From the NCBI GenBank assembly GCA_949959185.1, contig CATLIX010000007.1, positions 1 through 64,000 of the forward strand: 64,000 nt of DNA, in the 5' to 3' direction. A program made the position numbers and the translations under genes. Below the pieces are notes generated by a model. That model searched no databases, was not told the origin of the DNA, and was given only the letters and a program-made list of their open reading frames with translations. Source of the stretch: an uncultured Eubacterium sp. (GTDB lineage Bacteria; Bacillota; Clostridia; Lachnospirales; Lachnospiraceae). Numbering within the stretch: position 1 is the stretch's first letter; every line of letters begins with the position of its first letter. Positions 7,815-17,198 of the stretch are shown here, one piece after another.

Positions 7815-10301
7815 TTATCTGGCTCTGACAGACTTTACTTTAGACCAGCCGGAATAAATTTTCATCTGTTTCCCGCCTGATTTTACTGTTTTGTACGTGC
7901 GGATTCTGACGTAATACTTTTTCCCGGCTTTCTGACCGGAAATGGTTTTGGATGTGGTTCTGCTGCTTTTCACCGTCACTTTTTTCGTGGATTTTCCGGT
8001 AAATTTACTGCTGGTGGAATACTGGATTTCATATCCGCTGGTCTGGGTACTCTGTTTTTTCCATTTCACGGTAAATCCCCTGGATTTTGCTGTCAGTCCG
8101 GTAAGGGATGTTTTCCCAGGTTCAATCACAAAGTTCTTTTTCAGGGTTCCGCTGTAATCTCCGATGAGCCGGACTGTTACCTCTGCCTGCCCCACCAGCA
8201 CATTATTCCGGTAAGAAATCTGATACTGTCTGCTGTTGATATTCCTGCCTGTCCGATCCCTCACCCATACCTGAGGCTTCTTGCTTTTTCCGCTGTATAC
8301 GGTGCGTTCCATGGACAGTACGACTTTTTCCGGCCGGTAAATGATTTCCTGTGACGCCACTTTTCCGCAGCTGCATTCCTCCATTCTGGAGCCGTCCTGC
8401 CGGGGTGTAGCCGGCTGCACCACAGTCTCAAAATCATGAATATGCACTTCTTCCGGTACTTCTTCCGGAGACTCAGGTTCCGGCGAAATAACCGGAGGGG
8501 TTACCGGCATTTCTTCCGGCGGGGTAACGGGCGGAGTTACCGGTATTTCTTCCGGCGGGGTGACTGATGTTCCATCCTGAAACAGCACAGGCTTCTGAGC
8601 CAGTATCCTGTCTTTCAGATTCTTTACGTCTGCCACCGTATTCAGGTCTTCCGTATAATACTCAGACAAAAACAGGAAGGTATAGTCTCCCGGTTTTGCA
8701 TCCGGCTCCGCCTGCAGATAATACCGTCCCGGATGTTCCTGAGCGGTGATCAGTGCAATGCTGTTGCCCCAGTCGGTTTTTGCAGAAATATCTGCCCCGC
8801 TGCCTTCCCAGTATTCCGTCTTTATCTTAATTACATAATCTGCTTCATACAGTCCCAGTTCATCGGCTTCTTCACTGGTAAAAGGCGTTCCGTCTTCATC
8901 GTACCACACCAGCTCAAAAAAGACGTTTTCATCCGGTATGGCTCCGTCCGGAGTTCTTCTGATTTTATTCAAATCCACTTCCCTGGGAGCAGAGGCAATG
9001 GAAATACTCCTCACCTGTGGTTCGTCTGCCACAGTTCCTCTCACCACGCTCCACACGCCTCTGTCATATTTCAGACTGAAACCATTCTCAATACTTCTCT
9101 CCGCCAGCACGAAATTACTCCGCACCGCATTGGAAGGATCCGCTGTGATATAGTCTCTCCCCGGTATAATGGAACCTGTAGCCATACGGTTTCCCGGACA
9201 GATTACGGTGGTACCGGTAACCTGCCCCCGAATCGCTGCCTGCGTTGTCCCATCCAGTATCAGAACGCCCCGTTCTCCATCCTGAATACCTGTACCTCTG
9301 AAATTCCCTTTAATTTCCGCATTCACTCCGCTTAAGTCCAGGCCGCCGCCATTGCGCAGCGTGACGTTCTCCAGGGTTCCCGCCTTAAATTTCAGAGTTC
9401 CTCCGTCTGCAATTACAATATTTCCGATATTTTCCACTTCTGCATCTGACATCAGACTGGCCCTCAGAGTCAGCGTCGTAGTTCCGTTACCGCGGAATTT
9501 GTTTATCCACATGGTACTGCCTGCCGCACCTGCAGCCTGAATTTCCGCCTGGCTGGTCAGACTGGTATCCACATAATCCCGCACCCTTACTCTGGTATCC
9601 AGATTCACCGTTGCTTTGCCTCTGTACGGCACATTTCCATCTATTGCCTCATGGCCCATAAGGACTGCCTGAAGGATGGTTTTGTCATTGGAATTCTGAA
9701 CCGTCAGGGAAGCATTGCTGCCAACTGCTGTTCCCGGATAACCGCCGGCACAGATGGTGGGCAGCAGTTCTTTTTCCGTACCGCCCATACCTCCTGAGCC
9801 GCCGTCCAGATAAGTATCCACATTGTCCAGTGTCAGGCTGTGGCCTGCCAGAAAGATTTCCCGGTGAGGAACACTGTTCAGCGCATTGGAAGATTCCATG
9901 GTCAGTTTCATATTCCGAAAGACCACATTATCCCCTTCCAGCTGCAGGGGACTTCTGCAGTTTAAAGTACTCTGGCTGACAGAAATACCCTGAATCACCG
10001 TTCCTGCCGGAATTTTCACCGGAATCATCCGGCCGCCTGGCTCTGCCTCCTGGCCAATGGTAATCAGATTGTTTATGGTAATGGGGCTCTGTTTCTGCTG
10101 CAGCGCCGCCATAAATTCTTCTCTTGTGTAAACGGTAACTCCGCCTTCTCTGGCGGTTCCCCGAACTTCCGTATGCTGCCGCACCGCTTCCGTGCCCTGT
10201 GCCGGAACTATCTGCGTATTCTGTGCCAGAGCTGTCTCAGACAGGCTCATAAGCAGAATGGCTGCCGCAAGTAACATACGAAAAGACCTGTTTTTTCTCA
10301 T
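7815..10301 (-). CDS. Large secreted protein with beta-helix-like, linker and Fn3 domains
   Basis: The 828-residue protein has a signal peptide (residues 1-26). About 400 residues of short glycine/asparagine-rich repeats follow, resembling a right-handed beta helix (pectate-lyase type). A proline-rich linker at about 590-630 is built from VTPPEE repeats. The C-terminal part has a CSCG-containing segment, an Ig-like repeat (YSGKSKKPQVWVRD) and a fibronectin type III domain ending in a basic tail. No LPXTG motif is seen. It is probably an extracellular adhesin or glycan-binding protein. There is no visible catalytic motif, so enzymatic activity is not claimed. It has its own AAAGGAG ribosome-binding site. 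Confidence 0.7.
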   Translation of the reverse strand: MRKNRSFRMLLAAAILLMSLSETALAQNTQIVPAQGTEAVRQHTEVRGTAREGGVTVYTREEFMAALQQKQSPITINNLITIGQEAEPGGRMIPVKIPAGTVIQGISVSQSTLNCRSPLQLEGDNVVFRNMKLTMESSNALNSVPHREIFLAGHSLTLDNVDTYLDGGSGGMGGTEKELLPTICAGGYPGTAVGSNASLTVQNSNDKTILQAVLMGHEAIDGNVPYRGKATVNLDTRVRVRDYVDTSLTSQAEIQAAGAAGSTMWINKFRGNGTTTLTLRASLMSDAEVENIGNIVIADGGTLKFKAGTLENVTLRNGGGLDLSGVNAEIKGNFRGTGIQDGERGVLILDGTTQAAIRGQVTGTTVICPGNRMATGSIIPGRDYITADPSNAVRSNFVLAERSIENGFSLKYDRGVWSVVRGTVADEPQVRSISIASAPREVDLNKIRRTPDGAIPDENVFFELVWYDEDGTPFTSEEADELGLYEADYVIKIKTEYWEGSGADISAKTDWGNSIALITAQEHPGRYYLQAEPDAKPGDYTFLFLSEYYTEDLNTVADVKNLKDRILAQKPVLFQDGTSVTPPEEIPVTPPVTPPEEMPVTPPVISPEPESPEEVPEEVHIHDFETVVQPATPRQDGSRMEECSCGKVASQEIIYRPEKVVLSMERTVYSGKSKKPQVWVRDRTGRNINSRQYQISYRNNVLVGQAEVTVRLIGDYSGTLKKNFVIEPGKTSLTGLTAKSRGFTVKWKKQSTQTSGYEIQYSTSSKFTGKSTKKVTVKSSRTTSKTISGQKAGKKYYVRIRTYKTVKSGGKQMKIYSGWSKVKSVRAR

Positions 10302-10406
10302 TGCTCATCTCCTTTTCCGGAGGGACGCAGGACACCGACAGGCGCCCTGCTCCCCTGAGTTTTAAAGTATCGCTGAAACATTGCCTGTTTTCCGTCAGCA
10401 GACGCC

Positions 10407-10751
10407 CTAAGATACTTCTATTTCTTTAATCTGATGTTCATTTCCCTGTATCAGATATGTATGCTCGCTGCCGCAGTAAGGGCAGATTTTTCCATGCTCC
10501 ACCGTAGGGTAGGTTTCCTGACAGTCTTCGCAGTAAGTAATGGCCGGGATGGTCTCTATTACCAGCTCGCATCCGTCCATCCGCTGGCTTTTGGAGCATT
10601 TCCATTTCCAGCAGTCCTTCAGATAATAAGGAATGATGGTGGAAACTTCTCCAATCTGAAGGGTTACTTTTGTAATTTTGTCTGCCTGGTTTTCCTCTGC
10701 CACACGCTCTACGGTTTTCACAATATGAAACACGATTCCTAATTCATGCAC
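10407..10751 (-). CDS. hypA: HypA-family nickel metallochaperone
   Basis: The 114-residue protein begins with Met-His-Glu-Leu, giving the nickel ligand His2. The start codon is GTG with GGAGAG upstream. Two CxxC pairs (C74/C77 and C90/C93) form the zinc site. HypA delivers nickel to hydrogenase (and urease) with HypB. No hypB or hydrogenase gene is in the window. It is instead the last gene of an operon with a CooC-like nickel ATPase and a CODH/ACS-like protein, 24 bases after the FAD/Fe-S oxidoreductase gene. This context suggests a nickel protein other than a standard hydrogenase. Confidence 0.8.
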   Translation of the reverse strand: MHELGIVFHIVKTVERVAEENQADKITKVTLQIGEVSTIIPYYLKDCWKWKCSKSQRMDGCELVIETIPAITYCEDCQETYPTVEHGKICPYCGSEHTYLIQGNEHQIKEIEVS

Positions 10752-10775
10752 GGCTGCTCTCCATTCTGTGTCCCG

Positions 10776-13673
10776 CTATTTTATATGAGCCTGTTTTCTT
10801 CCTGTCTTCCGCTTTTCCGCAGTTTTCCCAGGTCTCCCGGTCTTTTTCCCGGCTTTTTTCACTGCCGGCTTATTGGCGAAAATGCTCTTAAATGCTTTTC
10901 CTGCCGCATAAGCTCCGATTTCCTTAAATTTATCCTCGGATCTGCTCATCTTTGAGCATTCGGGATGATCCCGGTGGAGTCTGATAGCGTCAAATTCGCA
11001 TTTGGTGGTACATACGCCGCAGCCGATACACTTGTTCTCATCCACAATGGACACGCCGCAGCTTAAGCAGCGTCCTGCTTCCAGATGTACCTGTTCTTCC
11101 GTCAGTGTCTTATGGGCATCCCGGAAGGAATGTTTATGGTCAATCTTTTCGTCCATGCCTGCTTCCTGACGTCCGATGGTGTCATAACCTTCCACCTTAA
11201 TATTCTTCTTGTTCAGTTCATGGAAATCCCGGCGGTTCCGGCCAATGGTCATGCTGGTGCCCGGATGTACATAACGGTGCAGGGATACGGCCGCATTCTT
11301 GCCGGCCTCAATGGCGTCAATGACAAACTGAGGCCCTGTATATACATCTCCGCCCACGAAAATATCGGGCTCTGCAGTCTGATACGTCAGAGCATCCGCT
11401 ACCGGGTAATTGCCATGCCAGAATTCCACTTTGCTTCCGTCCAGCAGACCGCCCCATTCAATGCCCTGTCCGATGGCAAAGATGACCTGAGCACAGTCCA
11501 CGGTTATCAGCTCGTCTTCGTCGTACTGAGGATTGAATTTTCCTTCTTCATCCAGTGTGGCGGTACATTTCTTAAATACCACGGACTGTACCTTTCCGCC
11601 GGAATCTTTGACAATCTCTTTCGGCCCCCAGCCGTTGTTGATTTTAATTTCTTCTTCCAGTGTTTCCTGAATCTCTTCATCGGAGGCGGGCATGGTCTCT
11701 CTGGATTCCAGACAGAACATTTCCACATCTTTTCCGCCGAAACGGTATGCGGTTCTGGCACAGTCGATGGCTACGTTTCCGCCGCCAATCACAATTACTT
11801 TGCCCTCCAGCTTCTGCTCCTGGTCTTCCGTTGCATGATGGAGGAAGTTCACTGCAATGTCAATGCCTTTCGCGTCATTTCCGGGAATAGGCGGAATCTT
11901 GCCGCCCTGGCAGCCGATGGCGATGTAGAATGCCTGGTATCCTTCCCTGCGCAGTTCATCCAATGTTACATCTTTGCCCACTTCCACGCTGCATTTTATC
12001 TCAACGCCAAGTGCACGAATCACGTCAATTTCTGCTTCAATCACGTCTTTTTCCAGTTTATAGGAAGGAATGCCGTAGGTCATCATTCCGCCCGGCCTTG
12101 CATGTTTCTCAAATACCGTGGGCTTATAGCCTTTTGTCGCCAGATAATAAGCGCAGGATAATCCGGCAGGGCCTGCTCCGATAATGGCAATTTTCTGCTC
12201 CCACTGAGTCAGGCGGTTAGAGGCAATCACCACCGGAGGAATGTATCTGGTTTCCTCATGGAGATCCTGTTCTGCAATGAATTTCTTAATATCGTCAATG
12301 GCCACCGGAGCGTCAATGGTGCCTCTGGTACATGCCATCTCGCATCGTTTGTTGCAGACCCGTCCGCAGATGGCCGGGAATGGGTTGTCTTTTTTAATCA
12401 GCGCCAGTGCTTCCTGATATTTTCCCTCTTTTGCCTTGCGGATGTAGCCCTGTACTGCAATATGGGCCGGACAGGCTGCTTTACAGGGCGCAGTACCTGT
12501 TTTGTAACAGTTAATCCGGTTGTTGTCCCGGTAATCTTCGTCGTATTTGTCTTTGCCCCATACCAGTTTGTCGGGCAGCTCGTGTTTGGGATAACGCACT
12601 TCTTTCCCGTTTTTCTTACAGAGCTTCTGTCCCAGCTTCACTGCGCCTGCCGGACAGTATTCCACACATTTTCCGCAGGCCACGCATTTTTCTTTTTCCA
12701 CCTTTGCGGTAAATGCGCTGCGGCTCATATTTGGGGTGTTAAACAACTGGGAGGTTCTCAGGGCGTTGCAGATATTCACATTACAGTTGCAGATTCCGAA
12801 AATTTTGTTTTCTCCGTCAATATTGGTAATCTGATGTACGAATCCGTTGTCCTCGGCTTTGCGGAAAATTTCCATGGCTTCTTCGTATGTAATATCATGG
12901 CCTTTGCCTGTCTCACGGCAGTAGTCTGCAAAGTCTCCCACACCGATACACCAGTTCATCTCGTCGTCGCCGCAGCCTTCTCCCAGTATCTGGCGGCTGA
13001 CGCGGCAGGAACACTGGCCCACGCCGATGTGGCCCTCATATTTTTTCAGCCAGTAGGAGATATGCTCCAGGTCAATGGTGCCGTTTTCCATGGAAATGGC
13101 TTTTTCCACCGGAATAACATGCATACCGATACCTGCACCTCCCGGAGGTACCATGTGGGTAATCCCGTCCAGAGGAATAAAAGTCATGCGCTCAAAGAAG
13201 CTGGCCAGAGCCGGATGTTCCCTGAGACGTTTGTTGCCTTCCGGCCCTTCTTCCATATTAAAGAGTTCTGCGGAACCGGGTACGAACATGGGCAGGCAGT
13301 ATCTGCGGTCTGTGGGCCCCGGAATGGAGCCGTAATGGTCGTAGTTATTGCCATAGTCATATTCCAGAAGGCCGATATAACTCATTTCATCCAGCACTTC
13401 CTGGAAATGCTCTTTCTCCTCTTCCTTCACATCGTTCATTTTCCAGAGTTCTTCAATTTTGTAATGGTGGCGGACTTTCATGGTCAGGGCAATGTCCGCC
13501 ATTTCCTCTGTGACGATTTCCGCCAGCCCCCAGTATTCCGGGTCGGCCACCGTCAGTCCTTTCAGTTTGTGTTTGGCCACATCTGTAATCTTTCTTCCAA
13601 GTTTCAGTATTTTTTCACTGGGTACCTTGTCTCCCATGTGAGGCGGAATAACCGCTTTGCTCATTTCCGGCAT
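10776..13673 (-). CDS. FAD/NAD(P) oxidoreductase with several Fe-S clusters
   Basis: The 965-residue protein has an N-terminal part of about 320 residues with cysteine motifs (CSCR near 221, ICNCN near 295). A ferredoxin-like cluster CVACGKCVEYC follows at 330-340. Next is a GltD-like module with its Fe-S cysteines (389-448), an FAD GAGPAG at 499-504 and an NAD(P)-binding GGGNVA. A second ferredoxin motif CIGCGVCTTKC lies near 900, with a lysine-rich tail of some 30 residues. It would move electrons from NAD(P)H to low-potential Fe-S partners in the cytoplasm. The operon partners make it a likely electron donor to the HgdB/activase system. That link is inferred from gene order. Confidence 0.75.
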   Translation of the reverse strand: MPEMSKAVIPPHMGDKVPSEKILKLGRKITDVAKHKLKGLTVADPEYWGLAEIVTEEMADIALTMKVRHHYKIEELWKMNDVKEEEKEHFQEVLDEMSYIGLLEYDYGNNYDHYGSIPGPTDRRYCLPMFVPGSAELFNMEEGPEGNKRLREHPALASFFERMTFIPLDGITHMVPPGGAGIGMHVIPVEKAISMENGTIDLEHISYWLKKYEGHIGVGQCSCRVSRQILGEGCGDDEMNWCIGVGDFADYCRETGKGHDITYEEAMEIFRKAEDNGFVHQITNIDGENKIFGICNCNVNICNALRTSQLFNTPNMSRSAFTAKVEKEKCVACGKCVEYCPAGAVKLGQKLCKKNGKEVRYPKHELPDKLVWGKDKYDEDYRDNNRINCYKTGTAPCKAACPAHIAVQGYIRKAKEGKYQEALALIKKDNPFPAICGRVCNKRCEMACTRGTIDAPVAIDDIKKFIAEQDLHEETRYIPPVVIASNRLTQWEQKIAIIGAGPAGLSCAYYLATKGYKPTVFEKHARPGGMMTYGIPSYKLEKDVIEAEIDVIRALGVEIKCSVEVGKDVTLDELRREGYQAFYIAIGCQGGKIPPIPGNDAKGIDIAVNFLHHATEDQEQKLEGKVIVIGGGNVAIDCARTAYRFGGKDVEMFCLESRETMPASDEEIQETLEEEIKINNGWGPKEIVKDSGGKVQSVVFKKCTATLDEEGKFNPQYDEDELITVDCAQVIFAIGQGIEWGGLLDGSKVEFWHGNYPVADALTYQTAEPDIFVGGDVYTGPQFVIDAIEAGKNAAVSLHRYVHPGTSMTIGRNRRDFHELNKKNIKVEGYDTIGRQEAGMDEKIDHKHSFRDAHKTLTEEQVHLEAGRCLSCGVSIVDENKCIGCGVCTTKCEFDAIRLHRDHPECSKMSRSEDKFKEIGAYAAGKAFKSIFANKPAVKKAGKKTGRPGKTAEKRKTGRKQAHIK

Positions 13674-13692
13674 AATGTTCTCCTTTCTTTTC

Positions 13693-14415
13693 TCATCCGC
13701 TGTAACTGTTTCGGTGTAATTCCTTCAGTCCTTCCACTTCATCGCAAATCTGCTTCAAACTGCAGGCGTTGCAGTCCATGGAAAGATTTTTCAGTACATG
13801 ATCTATTGCCTTTGTAATCTGTTCTGATTTTTTTAACCGGGCTTCCAGCTCTGCCCAGGGAAATTCCGGTCTGGTGACAAACATTAATTTTACCGCTTCC
13901 ACATCCCTGTTCTTATGATATGCTGCCAGAAACATACTGCCCACCTGGGCAAAGCCCAGTCCTTTCCGGAGGGCCTGTCTGCCCACCCGCACCGCCTCCC
14001 GCTCCTGCGCGGCGGAAACCCGCATCATAAACCCTTCGGGAAACAGGCGGTATCTGATGTACTCCAGGTTCCGTATACGGTTGTACAGCTCATTGCCTTC
14101 TCCCAGGCTGCCCTGTTTCATGCGTACCGCCGCAATTCTGGCATAAGGCCAGTCTTTACGGATTTCTCCCAGGTCTTTTCCGTACAGCAGGATTTCATCC
14201 TCCGGCACCAGTTCCTGATTCGTGGTAAGTATGGTGCTCCCCAGGGCCGGAAGTGTGCCTCCGCCCAGTTCATAAGCCATATCGCTGCGAAGAATCATGG
14301 CCTCTTTGCCCGTATCTTTCCAGCAGCTCTCTCCATGCTTATTCAGCCTCCGGGCCGGATATGCTTCCAGTCCCGCCAGTACTTCCCGCAGCACGTCGTC
14401 ATACAGTTTCATCAT
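13693..14415 (-). CDS. CODH/acetyl-CoA synthase beta-like protein
   Basis: The 240-residue protein resembles a domain of the acetyl-CoA synthase beta family (AcsB/CdhC). It has the AYELGGG segment near residue 47, FMMRVSAAQEREAVR near 129-143, and a C-terminal DCNACSLKQICDEVEGL with cysteines at 215, 218 and 224. It is far shorter than AcsB (about 730 residues) and no A-cluster motif is seen. It is therefore not an acetyl-CoA synthase by itself. The start codon overlaps the stop of the preceding 59-residue gene by one base. Family assignment is from memory of the pattern and should be checked by profile search. Confidence 0.5.
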   Translation of the reverse strand: MMKLYDDVLREVLAGLEAYPARRLNKHGESCWKDTGKEAMILRSDMAYELGGGTLPALGSTILTTNQELVPEDEILLYGKDLGEIRKDWPYARIAAVRMKQGSLGEGNELYNRIRNLEYIRYRLFPEGFMMRVSAAQEREAVRVGRQALRKGLGFAQVGSMFLAAYHKNRDVEAVKLMFVTRPEFPWAELEARLKKSEQITKAIDHVLKNLSMDCNACSLKQICDEVEGLKELHRNSYSG

Positions 14416-14594
14416 TACAGCCTGCGCTCCCGTTTCACCCGGTCATGCCATTTTTCCAGGTAAGGCTCCAGGGCTGCTGTCAGCTTCATATCCAGGTTAA
14501 AAAAATAAACGGTAAAGGAAATCAAAAAAAACGCAACTGCTGACAGGCTTACCACTTTCAGCACTTTTTTCACTGCTTTTCCGGTTTTCTTCAT
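14415..14594 (-). CDS. 59-residue single-span membrane protein
   Basis: The reading frame starts with an ATG that overlaps the activase stop as ATGA and ends in a TAATG overlap with the next gene, so it is tightly coupled on both sides. The product has a basic N-terminus (MKKTGKAVKKVLK), one membrane helix at about residues 14-33, and a charged amphipathic tail ending KWHDRVKRERRL. No family is known to me. Its placement inside the reductase operon suggests a membrane anchor or docking peptide for the complex. Confidence 0.7.
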   Translation of the reverse strand: MKKTGKAVKKVLKVVSLSAVAFFLISFTVYFFNLDMKLTAALEPYLEKWHDRVKRERRL

Positions 14595-15397
14595 ATTCTG
14601 TCCCCCTTACCCATTCCCTTTTGTCTGGCAAATTCTGCCGCTCCAAGGGCTCCGATTAACTGAGGGTCCACGGGGAGTTCAATGACCTTCAGCTTCAGTA
14701 CTTTTTCAATGGCGGCTTTCAGCCCTTCGTTCTTGGCACATCCGCCTGTCAGGGTGATTCTGTCCACCGCTCCCGCCTTTTTGGACATAACGAAGCACCG
14801 TTTTGCCACGGACAGCTCAATGCCCGCCGCAATCTCGTCCATGGGCTTTCCTTCCCCTACCAGGGAAATTACTTCACTTTCGGCAAACACCGTGCACTGG
14901 GAGGTAATGGGAATGACGTTTTTCGCCTTCAGGGCCAGTTTTGAAAATTCCGGCAAATCCATCTCAAAGGCCTTTGCCATGGCTTCAAAGAACCGCCCGG
15001 TTCCTGCCGCACATTTGTCGTTCATGGCAAAATTCTGTACGGTTCCGTCGGTATCCACAGCAATTCCCTTTACATCCTGTCCTCCAATATCAATAATAGA
15101 TCTGACCGTGGGGTCTGCCACATGGACGCCCATGGCATGACAGCTAATCTCTGAAATATTTTCATCAGCAAACGGAACTTTATTTCTTCCGTATCCGGTT
15201 CCCACCAGATAAGCCAGATCTTTGGCGCTCTCAAGTTCTTCCACCTGTTCTATGGCTTCATCCAGGGCCGCCTGTGCGCTCAGCACAGAATTGATACGGC
15301 TTTTCAGGGTGACATTTGCCGCCATTTTTCCGGTTTCATCTATAATCACACATTTGGTATAGGTACTGCCTGAATCGCAGCCTCCAAAATATCTCAT
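14591..15397 (-). CDS. ATP-dependent activase of the BcrA/BadF/HgdC family
   Basis: The 268-residue protein has the ASKHA fold signatures: GGCDSGSTYTKCVI at the N-terminus, GTGYGRN near 67, DIGGQDVKGI near 103-112 and the GGCAKN motif. Cys129 (DKCAAGTG) and Cys168 (SQCTVFAESE) match the ligands of the [4Fe-4S] cluster that bridges the homodimer. Such activases use ATP to push one electron at very low potential onto a 2-hydroxyacyl-CoA dehydratase, benzoyl-CoA reductase or double-cubane protein. The likely target here is the pair encoded upstream at 15645-18397. Confidence 0.9.
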   Translation of the reverse strand: MRYFGGCDSGSTYTKCVIIDETGKMAANVTLKSRINSVLSAQAALDEAIEQVEELESAKDLAYLVGTGYGRNKVPFADENISEISCHAMGVHVADPTVRSIIDIGGQDVKGIAVDTDGTVQNFAMNDKCAAGTGRFFEAMAKAFEMDLPEFSKLALKAKNVIPITSQCTVFAESEVISLVGEGKPMDEIAAGIELSVAKRCFVMSKKAGAVDRITLTGGCAKNEGLKAAIEKVLKLKVIELPVDPQLIGALGAAEFARQKGMGKGDRI

Positions 15398-15450
15398 ACT
15401 TTCGTCCTTTCTGTCTCATGTTTGTTCCTCGGTCTGTGATACGCATCCTG

Positions 15451-15555
15451 CTGTGAAAGCCGGAGGGTTTCACAGTACGTAACTATTCAGCCTTCGGCTT
15501 CATAGTTACTGAACCCGGCCTGTTCCAGTTTGCCTTCGGCAAAGAGGCCGGATTC
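15451..15555 (-). other. Cluster of three intercistronic hairpins
   Basis: The 247-base gap between the HgdB-like subunit and the activase gene contains three consecutive stem-loops. They are GTGAAA...TTTCAC (15453-15473), an 8-base outer stem with an inner GCC-GAA-GGC hairpin (15479-15509), and a long stem with another GCC-GAA-GGC core (15511-15555). None is followed by a clear T-run. They may process or stabilise the mRNA so that subunits and activase are made in different amounts. Confidence 0.5.
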
Positions 15556-15644
15556 TTCTCAACCATTACACATTCTCACGAACTTTGCAGCAAGTGCAAA
15601 GTCCTGGGCTGAACTGTTACCACAGTACAGCAGCTCCTGACATT

Positions 15645-17198
15645 TTACCAGGAGGCGGCATCGTCGATTTCTTCCAGGCTTGGGTCCAGCGGTTCTTCCC
15701 GCAGCACGCTTCGCATATAACGGTTTACGTCCTGTCTGAGACTCGCCCTTGGCACCACGCGGGGGTCCATCAAATCGTGTACCGCCCATATTAACCGGAT
15801 ACCGTGTTCCCTGGCCTGTTCTTCAAACAGCCCGTGCATTCCGTCCAGGGCCTTACAGCTCATGTGCTCCCACAGGATAACCATATCCGCATGGAACTGC
15901 TCGCAGAATCTCCACAGATCATCCAGCAGCACCTTATATCCTCCGTGGGTACGGTTGCGCATAATCATATTCTCGTAGAGATGGGCCATATCGTAAATGG
16001 CCTGCTCCGGGTCGTCCTCGGAAATCATTTTCGTGGACACCAGACTCAGCATATCCACCAGGGGCAGAATTCCCCAGCAGTTCTGCAGCCAGGGCAGGAA
16101 ATCCGTATAATACTGGGCCTGCACGCCCCATATAATGGCCCGATGGCGGTACTCCGGCACAATCATTTCTTTCTTCCTGTAAGACTCCATGGCCAGCCGG
16201 GTAATCTTTTTATCCGCTTCCAGAAAGGCCGGCACTTTTCCGCCAATGGCCATGTACACCGTCTCCGTATACAAGGCCAGATTTGCTCCGATAACCTGAG
16301 GATATTCCGTGGTACTTAAATCCAGCCATTCCATCCGTTCTCTTGTCTCCGCATTAAACCGCTTTGCACATGCAAAATATGCGTCCCAGTCCCAGGTCTC
16401 CCCGGTACAGTCTTCAATAAATTTAATGGCATTGCGGATTTCCTGAGCCGCATATTCCTGCACGCCTTCTTCCGTATGGCGGATAGGGGCCGCTAACTGG
16501 AAACAGGGAATGCCATGTTCTCCTTCCAGTCTTCTGGCTATTACGCCGTTTCCCATCAGACTGCCGTCGCAGGTGGTGTTGCACTGGATGGCGCAGGCGC
16601 CGAAAATGGGATAATCATCGTCAATGGACACGCCCACTTCCGCCTCCGGCATGGGGCATACGTCCCCGGAAAGACCGTATTCCTGCGCCACATCTATGTA
16701 AGGACACACTGCGTCCTGCTGCAGCAGCACACTTACATACACTGCGGGAATCTCCCGGCCCACGCCGATAAGATTGGGAAAACCGCACAGCAGATGGGAC
16801 ATTTCATTTTCATCCAGGATAACCAGTTTTTTTGAAAATTCCTCATCGTTTCCAGTATTTTTATCGGCACGGAACATGTTTGCCATCAGCTTTGCAATAT
16901 CTTCTACCACCAGATCATATTCCGTGTGGGCAATCCGGAGCTGATTTCCCCGAAGGCCCGCCGTGTGCCGGTCCACCATCATGGGAACAGCCAGATAATT
17001 CAGCATCCAGCGGTACCGGAAAAATGCTTTCACATTGTTTTTATTCAGCATGAATTTCCCCAGGACGCCCATGGTATGAAGCCAGCGGCTGTAATCGTAA
17101 AGGGTGTCTTTCACGCCCCGCCATTCCCGGCGCCTGCGGACCTTTTTCCCTGGCCGGTACAAATCTCCCAGCCGTTCACTTCCGATTTTCCTGCCCAT
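15645..17198 (-). CDS. 2-hydroxyacyl-CoA dehydratase / benzoyl-CoA reductase-like subunit, cysteine-rich
   Basis: The 517-residue protein belongs to the HgdB/BcrC-like superfamily, whose members hold low-potential Fe-S clusters. Candidate cluster cysteines are Cys165, Cys181 and a tight set at Cys202, Cys206 and Cys210 (GACAIQCNTTCDG). It is longer than typical HgdB (about 380) with a basic N-terminal extension. Its start overlaps the stop of the preceding subunit gene by one base (TAATG). With the 399-residue neighbour it probably forms a heterodimer reduced by the activase. The substrate is unknown. Double-cubane-cluster reductases are a possible relative, suggested by the crowded cysteines. 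Confidence 0.7.
   Translation of the reverse strand: MGRKIGSERLGDLYRPGKKVRRRREWRGVKDTLYDYSRWLHTMGVLGKFMLNKNNVKAFFRYRWMLNYLAVPMMVDRHTAGLRGNQLRIAHTEYDLVVEDIAKLMANMFRADKNTGNDEEFSKKLVILDENEMSHLLCGFPNLIGVGREIPAVYVSVLLQQDAVCPYIDVAQEYGLSGDVCPMPEAEVGVSIDDDYPIFGACAIQCNTTCDGSLMGNGVIARRLEGEHGIPCFQLAAPIRHTEEGVQEYAAQEIRNAIKFIEDCTGETWDWDAYFACAKRFNAETRERMEWLDLSTTEYPQVIGANLALYTETVYMAIGGKVPAFLEADKKITRLAMESYRKKEMIVPEYRHRAIIWGVQAQYYTDFLPWLQNCWGILPLVDMLSLVSTKMISEDDPEQAIYDMAHLYENMIMRNRTHGGYKVLLDDLWRFCEQFHADMVILWEHMSCKALDGMHGLFEEQAREHGIRLIWAVHDLMDPRVVPRASLRQDVNRYMRSVLREEPLDPSLEEIDDAASW

Noticed and set aside
10302-10406. c-di-GMP riboswitch upstream of the large secreted protein
   Set aside because: Neither the conserved GNRA tetraloop/receptor pair nor the core sequence could be seen.
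12258-13817. 519-residue open frame on the plus strand
   Set aside because: It is the antisense shadow of the FAD/Fe-S oxidoreductase gene, with no ribosome-binding site and a cysteine/phenylalanine-rich composition typical of reversed coding sequence.
15559-15789. 76-residue minus-strand frame inside the end of the 517-residue gene
   Set aside because: It overlaps the coding end and hairpin region and is low complexity; no start signal.
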